From Brachionus koreanus (Eukaryota > Rotifera > Eurotatoria > Ploima > Brachionidae): DNA of 64,000 nt. The notes beneath the pieces are model-generated. The model saw only the letters and a list, made by a program, of their open reading frames with translations, made no database searches and had not been told where the DNA came from. The DNA lies in contig PJRA01000323.1 in the NCBI GenBank assembly GCA_016987375.1, forward strand, positions 1,223,008-1,287,007. The letters run 5' to 3'. This document shows, piece by piece, positions 22,001-33,443 of this stretch. Position numbers and translations under genes: made by a program. The stretch's first letter is position 1, and the number at the start of each line of letters is the position of its first letter.

Positions 22001-24127
22001 AATCGCTGCAAATTCCATCACATGGAAATAAATTAAATATAAATGCATTGAATAGCAAGGCTGATTACATGAACACGAACAATCGTTTTTTATTAAGTAA
22101 TAAAAAAATAATAAAAGAAAAAATTTATTGTTGATAAAAAGCTCCACTGAGGCTCGTAAAATTTATTTATTTCCTTATAAAACTTAATTTTGTTTGCTAG
22201 TCAAATAAAGAAAATTATGTGTCGCTAGAAGCGTAATTACCACATATCACGCAAGGTATTTAGCAGCATTAAGGCAGCGTTTAATAATAGACCAAATTAA
22301 AAACAACCGAATAAGAAATACTAATTAAAAACGAAAGGAAGTAATATATTATGATTTTAAGAACACTTAAAGATGTTTAATTCTAGAGTACCTTCAAGTC
22401 CGGGCCCGGTTTCTAGCATGATTTATTGCATTCAGATTAACTATGATTTATTTAATGCTCGGCACATGCCTCTATTCGAGGAAATGTACGCGAGCCTTAA
22501 TAAAATAAATTCAATAAAATTAGAACTTTGGTCTCACCGCGAACTAGTCTAATTTAATAAAAAAAAACCTAATAAGTCGTCTTTAACTTTTTTCTCTGCT
22601 CAAATATTTATTCTAAATAAATCAATCAATGTCGCTCTATAAGTTTTCGCTCTTGTTAACACTCGTATGGATTTAGACACATTTTATTTACAAAATCCGG
22701 AAAAGTTTTATTACCGTTTCAATAAAGTTTAAGAGTGGCTAGCAGATTTTTTTTTATTAGAAATTAATCTCAGACACATTGGTGACCCTCGACCATGATT
22801 TTTTTTTTGAATAAAATTTCAAATAAAAGCCGTCTGAGTAATTAATTTTTTCAAAATTTATTTAAAAAAAAAAAATTATTTTAAAATAATATTTTTATTT
22901 TATTATACAAATTGTGAGTTCTATAAGCTAATTAATTTGTGTCCCTGTTGCTAAAAGTGAAAGCACTTGAAAAAATAATTGTTTGAGCAATTTTATTCTT
23001 GCCCATTTTGGCTATAAAAACAAAGGGAATAATTATTTAGAGTTATTACGAAAACTATGGCTCCTAGTATCGAATCTCTAATTGAATTTGACTGCTTTAC
23101 TTAATTGTTAGACGATTTTGTTTTCATTGAAATATTAATCTAAATAATTAAAGAACACTATTCTTCAGCTCTAGATTATTTAGTTCTTAAGTAGTTTAAA
23201 AAGAATTTTTCCTGCATAAAATAGTGCTTGAAGATACCGGACTCGACTAGAGATTCACGAATTTTTTGCTTACAGCTAAATAGTTAAACAAAAGACTCTT
23301 TATTTAAGATTAAAATTTTTTTTTATTCAATTAGCTCTAAAATTGTTGTTTGAACTAAATTCTATTTCCTTTTTAGAAAATTTTTTTTAAATAAAAATTT
23401 ATCAAAAACATTTTATGTTTTTTTATCAATTGAAAAAATTTGAAATATAAATTTTTTTTTTTTATTGAATCTAATTTTCTTGATTTATTTCAAAATTATA
23501 TTTGCCGTAAATTTAGTCGATATAAGCTTGTGGATTTTTGCGCTAGTTATCATATGCCCGATGATAATATCGACTAATTAATAATGTCTGGTTTAAAACT
23601 CAAATTTAAATAGAATGACTATTTTTGACACGAAAAATTTAATTCAACGCTGAATTAAAAGCAAAAATTTTATTCTACTTCAAATGCTAGTTTTAAGGAC
23701 TAAATTAGAATATGCAAAAAAAAAAAATATTTTGGTGGTAGCAGTATTTGCAGTATTGGCATTTCTCGAACACCTTATGGAATGTATGGCTTTGACAGAC
23801 TTTTCTTCCCGTCATGCTGGACTTATTTATAAATAATTGTATTCAGAGATAAACCATTTGAACTATTACCGTGTTTTCTTGCTAGGCTTTTCACATTACT
23901 AGCTAAGTTGATAAGAAATTATTGTACTAGACTTTTGGCTGATCTAATCAAAATCCATTTTTAGAAAAGAGTAAACCTGTAAAAGTAAACCCTTTTTCAA
24001 AAGTCAATCTATAAAGTTGAATAAGAATCATATAAGGTTCAAACATCAAACGAAAGCAATGATGAAAGTGTAAGAGGTGAATCGTCTAAATAAATATAAA
24101 TAAAAAAGTTTGGATATTTTAAAAATA
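19051..24127. other. Long gene-free interval
   Basis: About 5 kb with no recognisable gene, RNA gene or TE protein. A minus-strand frame at 21917-22147 has a Cys-rich stretch (CSCSCNQPC) vaguely like the Cys-rich loop of DEG/ENaC channels, but there is no supporting exon. I treat it as unassigned. Confidence 0.4.
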
Positions 24128-24800
24128 TTTTTTATAAGCGTGCAGGAGTGTGTAATCGAATTTAGATTTACTTAGGAAACACCATCAGTTCAGTGATGGA
24201 GACACACATGAGATATCAAGAATATACTTGCTAAAGCAGGCTGCCTTTGTTAGACTCCTGTCAACATGGAAATCAAACAGTTACAGCAGAGAAAGAAAAC
24301 CCAAACTTTACAACTCTGTAGTAAACAAAAATGTGAATACGACAAAAAAAGTCTGAACACCTTTCACATTGGAAGTCTTCGGAAAATTTTGGAGATACAC
24401 TGACTTAAGACATTGTGGAATGCTGGCCTATACAAACACAAATTCAGAGCCATTAAGTCAATACAATACGAAAAAAAGATTGAAATGGCTTGGGCATGTA
24501 CTTAAAATGAAAGAAAAAAGAATACCAAAAAAAGCCCTTCAATGTACACCCCAAAGGCGACGAATGGTAGGAAGACCAGCAATATCATGGAGGTGTATCG
24601 AAATGAGAATGACATGGGGAAAAGCAAGGGTAAAAAATCGGCTTGAATGGAAATCAAAAGTAATGACCCTTTGCCCATATGCCTATGCTTGTTTTTTGAT
24701 GATTTTTGAAATTTTTTATTTAAGAAATATTTTAAAAAGAATGTATGGCTAAAAGAATTACTGACTGGAAAAATGTGCAACTACTGTGTGAATTCAAGAA
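24128..24800 (+). pseudogene. LINE ORF2 3' fragment
   Basis: With frame slips the plus strand gives YLGNTISSVMETHMRYQ, KLYNSVVNK, SEPLSQYNTKKRLKWLGHVL, KMKEKRIPKKALQCTPQRRR, VGRPAISWR and TWGKARVKNRLEWKSKV. This is the standard C-terminus of a non-LTR retrotransposon ORF2 (F-x-Y-L-G-S-x-I, R-x-x-W-x-G-H-x-x-R-M, R-R-R-x-G-R-P-x-x-x-W, W-x-x-x-V). It is the most complete tail of this LINE family here and serves as reference for the fragments at 10.4, 41.2 and 58.3-58.8 kb. Confidence 0.82.
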
Positions 24801-25617
24801 AAAATAGCAAATAAATTTAAAAGAGGCTGAAAAGGCTTGAAAATTTTATAAAAACAATTTTTACTAAGTATTGATAATATCTATTAAAAAAAAGATATTT
24901 AATTTAAAAGCATATATATAATTTATTTAAAAAAAACTGATAAATAGCCAAAAAAAAACAAATACAAATGTTGGATAAGCTGATAAAGTAGGTCGAATGA
25001 GTCTGATTAGATTGTCAGATTGTTTTCTTTACCTGTCAAATTTCTTATAGACTGATTAGGAATTCGTCGTAATTCTAAATTTTTTTAAAATTGATTAAAA
25101 CTTCACTTATTAAATTTATTTTAAAATATAGATAAAATTTCGCAATAATGCCAATAATTTGTCCTCGCGAACCAGCATTATTAACACACAACTTGTCCTC
25201 TTTTAACAACTAACCGAGCTGAATGGCGAGAACTAAGTTTGGAATTTGTCTGAAAGCTCGTTTCATCACTATTAAAATTTCTAAACCAATCTTCTTACTC
25301 TTCTTAATTTAAACACATTTTCATCTTAAACTCAGAACATTTCAGTTGAATGTTGAATATATTGTAGGAGACATATTTCACGAGTTACTGGTGTTGCTGA
25401 TAGCTCTTTTTTCCAATGATAACGTAACAGTACCAAAAGGATATTGGGCAATTTAGGCCGAAAAAAGGATTTAGAGAAAGTCTAATTATTTTATTTCATT
25501 TTCTTATAGAAATCGATGTGCTGATTTAGAAAATATATTTTTTATGGTAATATCATGATTCTTCTTTATTTTATAAGCTGTCAAAGTTTAAACCAATTTT
25601 TACCAATCATTTGTCTA
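24801..25617. other. Gene-free AT-rich stretch up to a gap
   Basis: No coding or repeat feature recognised. Confidence 0.45.
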
Positions 25618-26296
25618 NNNNNNNNNNNNNNNNNNNNNNNNNNNNNNNNNNNNNNNNNNNNNNNNNNNNNNNNNNNNNNNNNNNNNNNNNNNNNNNNNNN
25701 NNNNNNNNNNNNNNNNNNNNNNNNNNNNNNNNNNNNNNNNNNNNNNNNNNNNNNNNNNNNNNNNNNNNNNNNNNNNNNNNNNNNNNNNNNNNNNNNNNNN
25801 NNNNNNNNNNNNNNNNNNNNNNNNNNNNNNNNNNNNNNNNNNNNNNNNNNNNNNNNNNNNNNNNNNNNNNNNNNNNNNNNNNNNNNNNNNNNNNNNNNNN
25901 NNNNNNNNNNNNNNNNNNNNNNNNNNNNNNNNNNNNNNNNNNNNNNNNNNNNNNNNNNNNNNNNNNNNNNNNNNNNNNNNNNNNNNNNNNNNNNNNNNNN
26001 NNNNNNNNNNNNNNNNNNNNNNNNNNNNNNNNNNNNNNNNNNNNNNNNNNNNNNNNNNNNNNNNNNNNNNNNNNNNNNNNNNNNNNNNNNNNNNNNNNNN
26101 NNNNNNNNNNNNNNNNNNNNNNNNNNNNNNNNNNNNNNNNNNNNNNNNNNNNNNNNNNNNNNNNNNNNNNNNNNNNNNNNNNNNNNNNNNNNNNNNNNNN
26201 NNNNNNNNNNNNNNNNNNNNNNNNNNNNNNNNNNNNNNNNNNNNNNNNNNNNNNNNNNNNNNNNNNNNNNNNNNNNNNNNNNNNNNNNNNNNNNNN
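25618..26296. other. Assembly gap (679 N)
   Basis: Run of N. Confidence 1.
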
Positions 26297-26335
26297 AAAT
26301 ATAAGAATTACAACTTTTTTAAATTTACACCAAAA

Positions 26336-26551
26336 ATGAAAGTTTACAAATGTGCTACATGCTGTATTCACCTTAATAAAAGTTCGAAAGCAAGTCAAAC
26401 TGCCAATCGTAACAAAGTTGGCATAAAGTCATCATGGTTAGTTCATTCAATTAGAAGCCAAGGAATTGATCCTACCCTTTATAATTGGGTTTGTCTTGTC
26501 TGCTTCAGAAATTACAGAACCAGTTCCTTCCCAGAAAAAGATTTAACATAA
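26336..26551 (+). CDS. Short Cys-rich (two CxxC) ORF, probable TE-derived zinc finger
   Basis: 71 codons with KCATC near the start and WVCLVCFRNY near the end: two C-x2-C pairs about 50 residues apart, with basic residues between. This could be a treble-clef or zinc-ribbon module. It follows immediately after a gap and is not followed by recognisable exons. The downstream DNA (26570-26900) looks like decayed coding sequence. I do not recognise the family; a fragment of a transposase or host zinc-finger gene is equally possible. Confidence 0.35.
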   Translation: MKVYKCATCCIHLNKSSKASQTANRNKVGIKSSWLVHSIRSQGIDPTLYNWVCLVCFRNYRTSSFPEKDLT

Positions 26552-27949
26552 TAATTTAGATAAGAACGATAAGAACTTTAGATTCCTACGTTTTTATTTT
26601 GATTGAAAACATGAACGAAATTGCTGGAAATGAAAATAAAGGTTTTGAATCAGTAATGACTCTACATGGTTACGGTACCATGAACGATAAATGTTGTTTT
26701 TTGCTTTTGAAAGTGATTTTGTAATCGGAGAACTGTTTCACAACAAGGATATATGCAATTTCTATGCGATAAATTGGTGGAAAAACACTGAACCAGAACG
26801 ATCATTTGGGCGTAGGCAAAATGGTGGAGGGTATCATTAAAGGATGCTCATGTTAATAGAGGTGCAGACGTCTATTTAGATTATTTTCTTTTTATTCAAT
26901 CATTGCAGCTGAAATTGTCACAGTTTTAAGTCCAAGTTATGTTTTGACTAAAAAATTGTTTTTTACGTCACTGACTTGACTTGACTTTAAACTTGTGACT
27001 TACAATTAAATCTGAGGAACCCATGAAAAACATAGAACAAAAAGTTTGACTATCAAACCAGGCAAAACTTTTCATACTGTTTTTTTTCTTATTCATTTAA
27101 TCATTTAATTCAATTCTAAAAAAATATATTTATAAATAAAGTAATTCACAGACATAGTACAGTAAACAACAATGTATGTCATCAATTGTGCCATTTATGT
27201 TTATTCAATAAACTAAACAAAGTTTTCTTTTTATAAAATTTTTTGCAATTAAATAGACAGACAAAGAGTTAGACATATCATTTTAAGAGCATTCAATTTT
27301 ATTTATTGAAACATATAAATCAAAGCTTTAGAATGAACAAAGATGCAAGCATTTTGGGTTAGATGTTTGACAGAACAAGTTAATTCAACTTTTTACAATT
27401 CTAGTTTTGGTCATTAAACCCAATGCACAAAACTAGATGTCCAGGCTGGACTTCTTAATGGAAATAAAAGAAATAATAGAAGAATATTTTATTCAAAATT
27501 TAGAATAAATCACCGATAAAAAAATACATTTAAAAAAAGCTTTCATTTATATAAGCTATTTTATTTTTCAAACCGATTACTTAAAAAGCCCTGTTATAAA
27601 TGTTTAAAAAAAAACTACTAAATAAGTACAATTAAAATAAGAGCTCACAGACAAAAAAAAAGAACGTAAATAAATCATAATTATTAATCAAAATTACTTT
27701 TATTCGAGTTTTAATAAAAAATCATAGTCGTAATGTGTATTTTTAAATTCTTAAAAATTTCCATTTACCAATAGAGCCGAGAAAAAAAATGTATTGTTAA
27801 AAAAATTAAATAATTTCTTTATTTCATAAAATCAATTTGATTGATTGATCTCTTCTAGTTCATTTACATAGCTTGAATTACTTCTTTAAATTTTTCAAAT
27901 AAAATAGAAAAGTAATTATTCAATTAAAATAAAAAAAAAATTTTAAAAA
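26552..27949. other. Intergenic, possible degraded TE sequence
   Basis: 26938-27013 has the TGACTTGACTTGACTTT phrase of the hAT-like MITE family but lacks clear termini. The rest is AT-rich 3' flank of the PP2A-A gene. Confidence 0.4.
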
Positions 27950-29830
27950 TTAATTACTCTCACTTTCAAGGGCTTCAATGGAGAAAAACTTGACATCAGC
28001 ATCCGAGTCCTGATTTAGTTTTTCCAAGCACGGCTTCACCTGGTTTTGAAGAGCACCCGATCCGACCACAGGACAAATTTTCTGCAATGTCTTGGCCACA
28101 TTGAATCTAACATTTGCAACCGGATCGCTTGCCAGGCCGAGCACTGTCGGCAACATCACTTTTTGTGTTAGTTCGGGACCGCACGACTGTGCCAATACAT
28201 TTATACAAAACAAACAAGTCATTCGAATCAGATAATTTTGATCTCTGGCCATGTTTAGCACTTTTGGTATAATGGTGTTCTGGGCCCATTCGTGGCCAAA
28301 TTTTTCAACCAATTTTTTTAAATTATTTGTAGCCGCTTCTCTAATAGCATAAACTTTGAATAAAAAATTTAAAAAAAAATTTTTTTTTTTTCTAAATAAT
28401 TTACCATGATCAAGAAGCCAATTGGCGTACAAATTGTTCAATTTTTCGTCAAAGAATTCTACTCCCAACTGTCCGGCCAAAAGCGGCATGTATTCAATAA
28501 TGGCTAGTCGAACTCTCCACTTTGAGTCCTCGGCCAACTCCACTATTGCCGGCAATAAACTTTGGGACAATGTTTTTACTCCAATTACTTCATTGACACA
28601 ATCAAGATTGGATATTATATTTAGTCGAACATCAGGACACTCATCTTTTAGCTGTGTCAAAAACAAAGGAAGCAAATGCTCAATGGTGTTCTCTTTGCCG
28701 ACCACAGGAGAAAGGCCCATAATAACCGAGGCAAGAGCCGATTTGACGTGTTGATTGGAATCATTGACCAAGTCTTTTACATATGGGAGTACATGGGTCA
28801 TGATGGTTTGTTCTCTGGATTCAGCGGGAAGATTGTGGCAAAAGTCTTTTATTTTACCAGCAGCTGCGGCTCTAACTTCCGCCTCGCTGTCCTTCAACAA
28901 GCTGCCGAATGCACCCACAAGCTCGTTTTTAGTGATCTCGGGTCCCACTGCTTGCTGAAGCTCGACAAACTTGTCAGCAACTACGTATCTCACTCGCCAG
29001 GACTTGTCATCAATTGCATGCTTAATTGAGGGCATCAAATAGCGCTCTATGTCTTCGTGTCTGAAAAGACTGGCGATGACAACGCAGGCCTCTACGGCCA
29101 ACAGTCGAACAGAGTCTTGTTCATCGCCAGCTAGATTGTTAAACAAAGGTATTAGCTCGTTTTTGACATGGTCAATTTCGACCACTTTGACAAACTCGCC
29201 AAATTTGGCTGCTGCTGCACGACGCACCATTGGCGTGTCGTCCGAGCACAAATTTCGGAACAAAGATCTTAACTCCATTTTAATTGAGTTATTTACACGC
29301 TGATAGCATACACTAATGAGACCACAGGCAGATGTGCGCGAAGTGAACCAGTCGCCTTGGGACAGTCGTTTGACCATTTGAAAAAAATACTGCTCCAAGT
29401 CGGCTGTTGAGTGTTCGGGTGCGAGCAAGCGAAGCGATTCGACGGCTTTGTCGCGCACTACAGTCTCTTCGACAGTGGCCAAGCTTTCCAGAGGCTTTAG
29501 CAAACAGTGTACGAATTCGGGACCGCCGACCAGCGGCGTAAATTGACCGAGTTGTTCGGCAAGTGCGAGCAATACTTCGTCTTCGTCGTATATGGTCTCG
29601 GTCAAAAAGGACATTAGTTCTGTGCGAGTGCGCTCGGCGCCAAGCGCCAATGCGATTGTGGACAATTTTTTAATGCTGTTTAAACGAAGCTAATTTCAAA
29701 TTTTAAAATTGAGCATTTTTAAATTAAATTGATATTTAACGTTAAATACCTGAACGTCTTCGTGTCTAAGCTCGTCAATGAGCACAGCTATTGGAAATAG
29801 GCTTTCGTCTGATCCAGCTACGTCAGTCAT
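27950..29830 (-). CDS. PPP2R1A: PP2A 65-kDa scaffold (A) regulatory subunit
   Basis: Three exons, 29750-29830, 28405-29689 and 27950-28353, give 589 residues, exactly the human length. The protein is a superhelix of 15 HEAT repeats that holds the catalytic C and a variable B subunit of Ser/Thr phosphatase 2A in cytosol and nucleus. Seen: [125 protein letters not shown] and [16 protein letters not shown], all near-invariant in animal PR65. The first exon supplies residues 1-27, so the gene starts upstream of the long frame. Intron 2 (28354-28404, 51 bp) is a multiple of three without a stop, but it breaks the conserved [13 protein letters not shown] sequence, so it is an intron. Codon use is less A/T-biased than its neighbours, as expected for a highly expressed gene. 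Whether it is the A or B paralogue type is not meaningful outside vertebrates. Confidence 0.97.
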
Positions 29831-31285
29831 TTTTTATTATATAGAAAAAAAATGTTTATTTTTATCTAAAATTAAAAAAGTAAAATGAGAAAAAATAGGT
29901 ATAAAATTGGGTCTAATTATAAATGCTAATCGGCTCATGAAAGTTTCGATGTGTAGCTTAAATTTTGTGTTGATAATTTTTTATTCTTTAATGCAAGAGA
30001 AAAATGATGAATGCAAGCAATTCGGATGCAAGTTATGACGATTAAACATTTTATGGTTGTATTAAATGCAAAAATTATTTTCTATTAGTTGAGCTAAGCT
30101 ATGTTGATTAGTGTTTCGTTGTTTATGCTTGTTGCTGTGCAAATGTTAGCTGCTAGATTAATAATTAAGTGAATTTTATTTTTAGTTGCAATATTTGACA
30201 TAATTTGCACGCATTTTATTGTCACTTCAATTCTAATTTCTGTCTAGTATATGCAATTTTTTTCTTTTTATGTTCAAAACGCTTTGTCTTGGCAGCTAGT
30301 TAATTAACACAACAATTCGAAAGCCGATCTCTAACATTCAATTTTTTTAAATGATAATTTAAAAAAAAAATTAATTTATGTTTATATTTATTTATGCTCA
30401 TATTTTAAACAGAGCAGTTTTTTAAAAATCATTTTTAAGTCAAAAAATTTACTTTAATTTTAAAATCTTTAAAACAAAAATTACCATGGTAAACTTTTAT
30501 TATTTATTTTTAATTCTAAAATAATTTATGATTTTTACGGAGAGATTTTTTTTGAATAGATAATAATAATATTAGTAAGCTACAGCAAACAGGCTTCCGA
30601 AAATGTCTTACCAGGAAGACAACTATGGTAGCTAGATACACCTAGAACTAAATTGGTGTACAAAGACATAATTGGTATAAAACAAAACAATAAGATAAGT
30701 GAAATACAAATAAGAAAATTTTTAGGATAATTTAAAATTTCAATTATATAAAATATACTGCTTTGACCCTATGTTTGATTAAGAGAATTTCTTTTTGTTG
30801 GACTTGTATGTTTTGCATCTGTTTTTGAATTGATTGACTTTTGAAACTTCTATTATTTCCCAAGGTAAACCATTCAAGGTAATATAAAACATTTCAAAAT
30901 ACAATTTCTACCTGAACTTCTAAGCCATTCAATCAATCAAAAACTGAACTTTTCCTATTCAATTAAAGTTACGCTCATATTTTTTAAAAATAAACTAGTA
31001 TTAAGGTTCGCGCTTAGCCAAACTATGCCACTATCTGAATTTCAAAGAACCAACTTTAAATTATTAATCTGCATACTTGAAATCCTAGAAAAACAAGTTT
31101 ATTTTTGGTAAAAAAATTTTGACCCAACCTCCCTCAAAGATTAAAAAAAGGCTTTTGTTTTTAACCCCTAATATTTTATGTTCAAATATGCAAATTCTAA
31201 TAGAATTTTACCAATTCTTAAAGCGAATAAAATAAATTAATATTTATTTATATAAGAATATAAAGGTTTTAATCTACTACAAAAC
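29831..31285. other. Upstream flank of PP2A-A, no gene seen
   Basis: Promoter of the phosphatase gene presumably lies just above 29830. No element can be named. Confidence 0.4.
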
Positions 31286-31715
31286 TAGTGTTGGGCGGCC
31301 GGCCAATAAAAACTGTATTTAAAAAATCGGGCCTTTTTGAGGCCGGCCAAAAGTAAAAAAAGTTTAAATTTGAATTTTTTTAAGAATTCATAAGAATTAA
31401 AGTTATTTGTTAAAATAAATATCTTAAAATTTATTTCAATAATTATCAAAGATAAACTTAAAAACAAATTAGTAAATATTTTTAATTTGTTTCTAAAATA
31501 TTTTTATTTTTTGACTATGTTATTTAGACCTTGAAATTTAGATTGAAAATTTAGAATCTTTAAAATACTTGAATTTTACTAAAATTTTTTTTCAGACTGT
31601 TTAATGGCCTGCCGATCTACACACGGTCGGTCAGTCACGGTAAGGGTCTGTTAAATTAATGTCACGTCTTTTCACGGCTGGGCACATGGCCTTAAGGCCT
31701 GCCCCTAACTCTTAC
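31286..31715. repeat. GC-rich inverted-repeat insertion (GGCCGGCC hairpins)
   Basis: Starts TAGTGTTGGGCGGCCGGCC, has a second GGCCGGCC about 45 bp on that can pair with the first, and near 31690 has GGCCTTAAGGCC and GGCAGGCC-type motifs on the other strand. The first ten bases match the TAGTGTTGGG terminus of the MITEs at 40742 and 52249. The strong GC contrast with the flanks suggests an inserted, foldable element. The right boundary is uncertain. Confidence 0.5.
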
Positions 31716-32149
31716 AAAATGGTGTGCAATCTAGGTTTCAATACTTTAAAATATAAGAATTTTATCAAATAAATACATTTTTAGTTATTTTTTTTAGATT
31801 TTTAGCTATGAGCTTTAAAAAAAAAGAGCTAGATGACTATTTAATTTTCTGCACTAATCTTTTTCATATAATTAGTGGTCTGAAGATCAAGGTCTTATCG
31901 TTATCCTTAAAACATTTGGTTCGTTAACAGCCATTCAGGATTTTACTCGTTTTTGGTAGTTTTAAAAGTCAATAAATATGTCTAATGGTCCAACTGATAC
32001 ATTTGCACAAAATTTAGTTCATTCCACAGTACTGATGATTTTTTTAACTCTTACTTAGAGCTAGTTTTTCATCTATTTTCAATGATGGCATTGTAAAATT
32101 TTAGTACAAAAATTATTGTTCAAAATTGAAAAACGATATATTTTTTTTT
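31716..32149. other. Gene-free AT-rich stretch
   Basis: Nothing recognisable. Confidence 0.4.
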
Positions 32150-32488
32150 GGTATTGTGAAATCCAAATACAAGCAAAACAAAAATTCTTCTTTTTTTGAT
32201 AAAGTTAAAATTTATTAAAATAAAATATTACTAAAAGACACTGCAAAAATTGCAGCAAACTTAGTTGCATTTTTTTACCAAAAAGAAAATTTTTCCTTTT
32301 TTGAAATAAATCAATAATCGATTAAAATCTTTTGTTGTTTAATTTTTTGCCTTTATCTTACATTTTTCTTTTATTCTAAGTAAAAAAAGATGCAATTAAG
32401 TATTTTAGAAATATTTTACTTTAGTAAATTTTGATTTATCGAAAAAGGAAGAATTTTTGTTTTGCTTGTATTAGAATTTCACAATACC
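32150..32488. mobile_element. MITE with ~100-bp terminal inverted repeats (GGTATTGTGAAAT family)
   Basis: GGTATTGTGAAATCCAAATA onward at the left is an inverted copy of ...TAGAATTTCACAATACC at the right. Complementarity runs about 100 bp inward, leaving a small loop. Related copies lie at 57807-58178 and, much degraded, at 47749-47912. The flanks on both sides are T-runs, so no target duplication can be read. Confidence 0.75.
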
Positions 32489-33443
32489 TTTTTTTTTTAA
32501 TTCTATAAAAAAATAGTTCTCATATTTTACAAATTTGTATTATTAATCCCCCACTCATCTATTTAAATCAAATGTTTTTTTGATGAAATGCATTTTACAG
32601 CAAAATGAAGGGTATTTGCTGAGCTTAATAAAAGGATAACTCCATTTAAACTTTATGAATACCAAGTTTTACGTTACTTTTATGAACTTAATGTGGCATT
32701 CTTGTTTACAAAAAAGTCTCCTTGATGCATACTTTATGGAAGATTATAGAATGCTAAAAAACTAAGGAAAACTAAAAAAATCCATAAAACATTTTCAAGA
32801 GAATCATCTAAAAGGTTTTAATCATAAAATCCGTACATTTAAGTTCGAAGGAAATTAATTATTAGTGCTTACTTATGGTTTTTTTAATTTTGCCATTGAA
32901 AAAGATTGACGCTTTTTAAAATCTTTGCTGGTTTTTACTAGGTCTATTGGCAACACTAAAAAAATCGGAATAAAACAAAGGAATTGTGAATTTCATTTTT
33001 ATTTTTTAATTGGCAGCAAATTAATTAAAAGTCAATAACCTAAAAATAGTAGATTTTTATTTAATCTCCTGTTGATAAATGTTCCAATTTTAAATATTAT
33101 TAAGTGTGATAAGAATTAAAAATTTTGGATATATTTTATTTAAATTTATAAAGTATCAATTTTAATGACCTTAAAATATTTAAAAATATTTCACTTAATT
33201 CTATCAAGCTATTTAAAAAAAAACAAAAAAAAATACCAAAATTAAAATCGATTGACAAATATAAATAATAATTTATAATTTTAGCAGTGTTTTTATTTTA
33301 AACTGAAAAATATTCTTTGAAATTGTTAATAAAAATATTGTAAAACAAAAGCTTGAAAAAAAGTTAATAAAAAATATAATAAATTTTTTTTATTTAAGGT
33401 TATTTTCATGTATACACTTTTGATTATATTATTGTTTAAATTG
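32489..33443. other. 3' flank of ZPR1, possible decayed ORF
   Basis: Around 32620-32700 the plus strand reads RITPFKLYEYQVLRYFYELN without a stop, which looks coding-like, but I recognise no family and stops follow. Confidence 0.3.

Noticed and set aside
21917..22147. Minus-strand 76-codon frame with CSCSCNQPC
   Set aside because: The resemblance to a DEG/ENaC Cys-rich loop is too short, with no flanking exons, so I did not call a gene.
28107..29303. Plus- and minus-strand shadow ORFs within the PP2A-A gene
   Set aside because: They overlap the strongly conserved PP2A-A frame antisense or out of frame and match no family.
31285..31467. 60-codon minus-strand frame
   Set aside because: Lies in the GC-hairpin element and A/T-rich flank; low complexity and no family.
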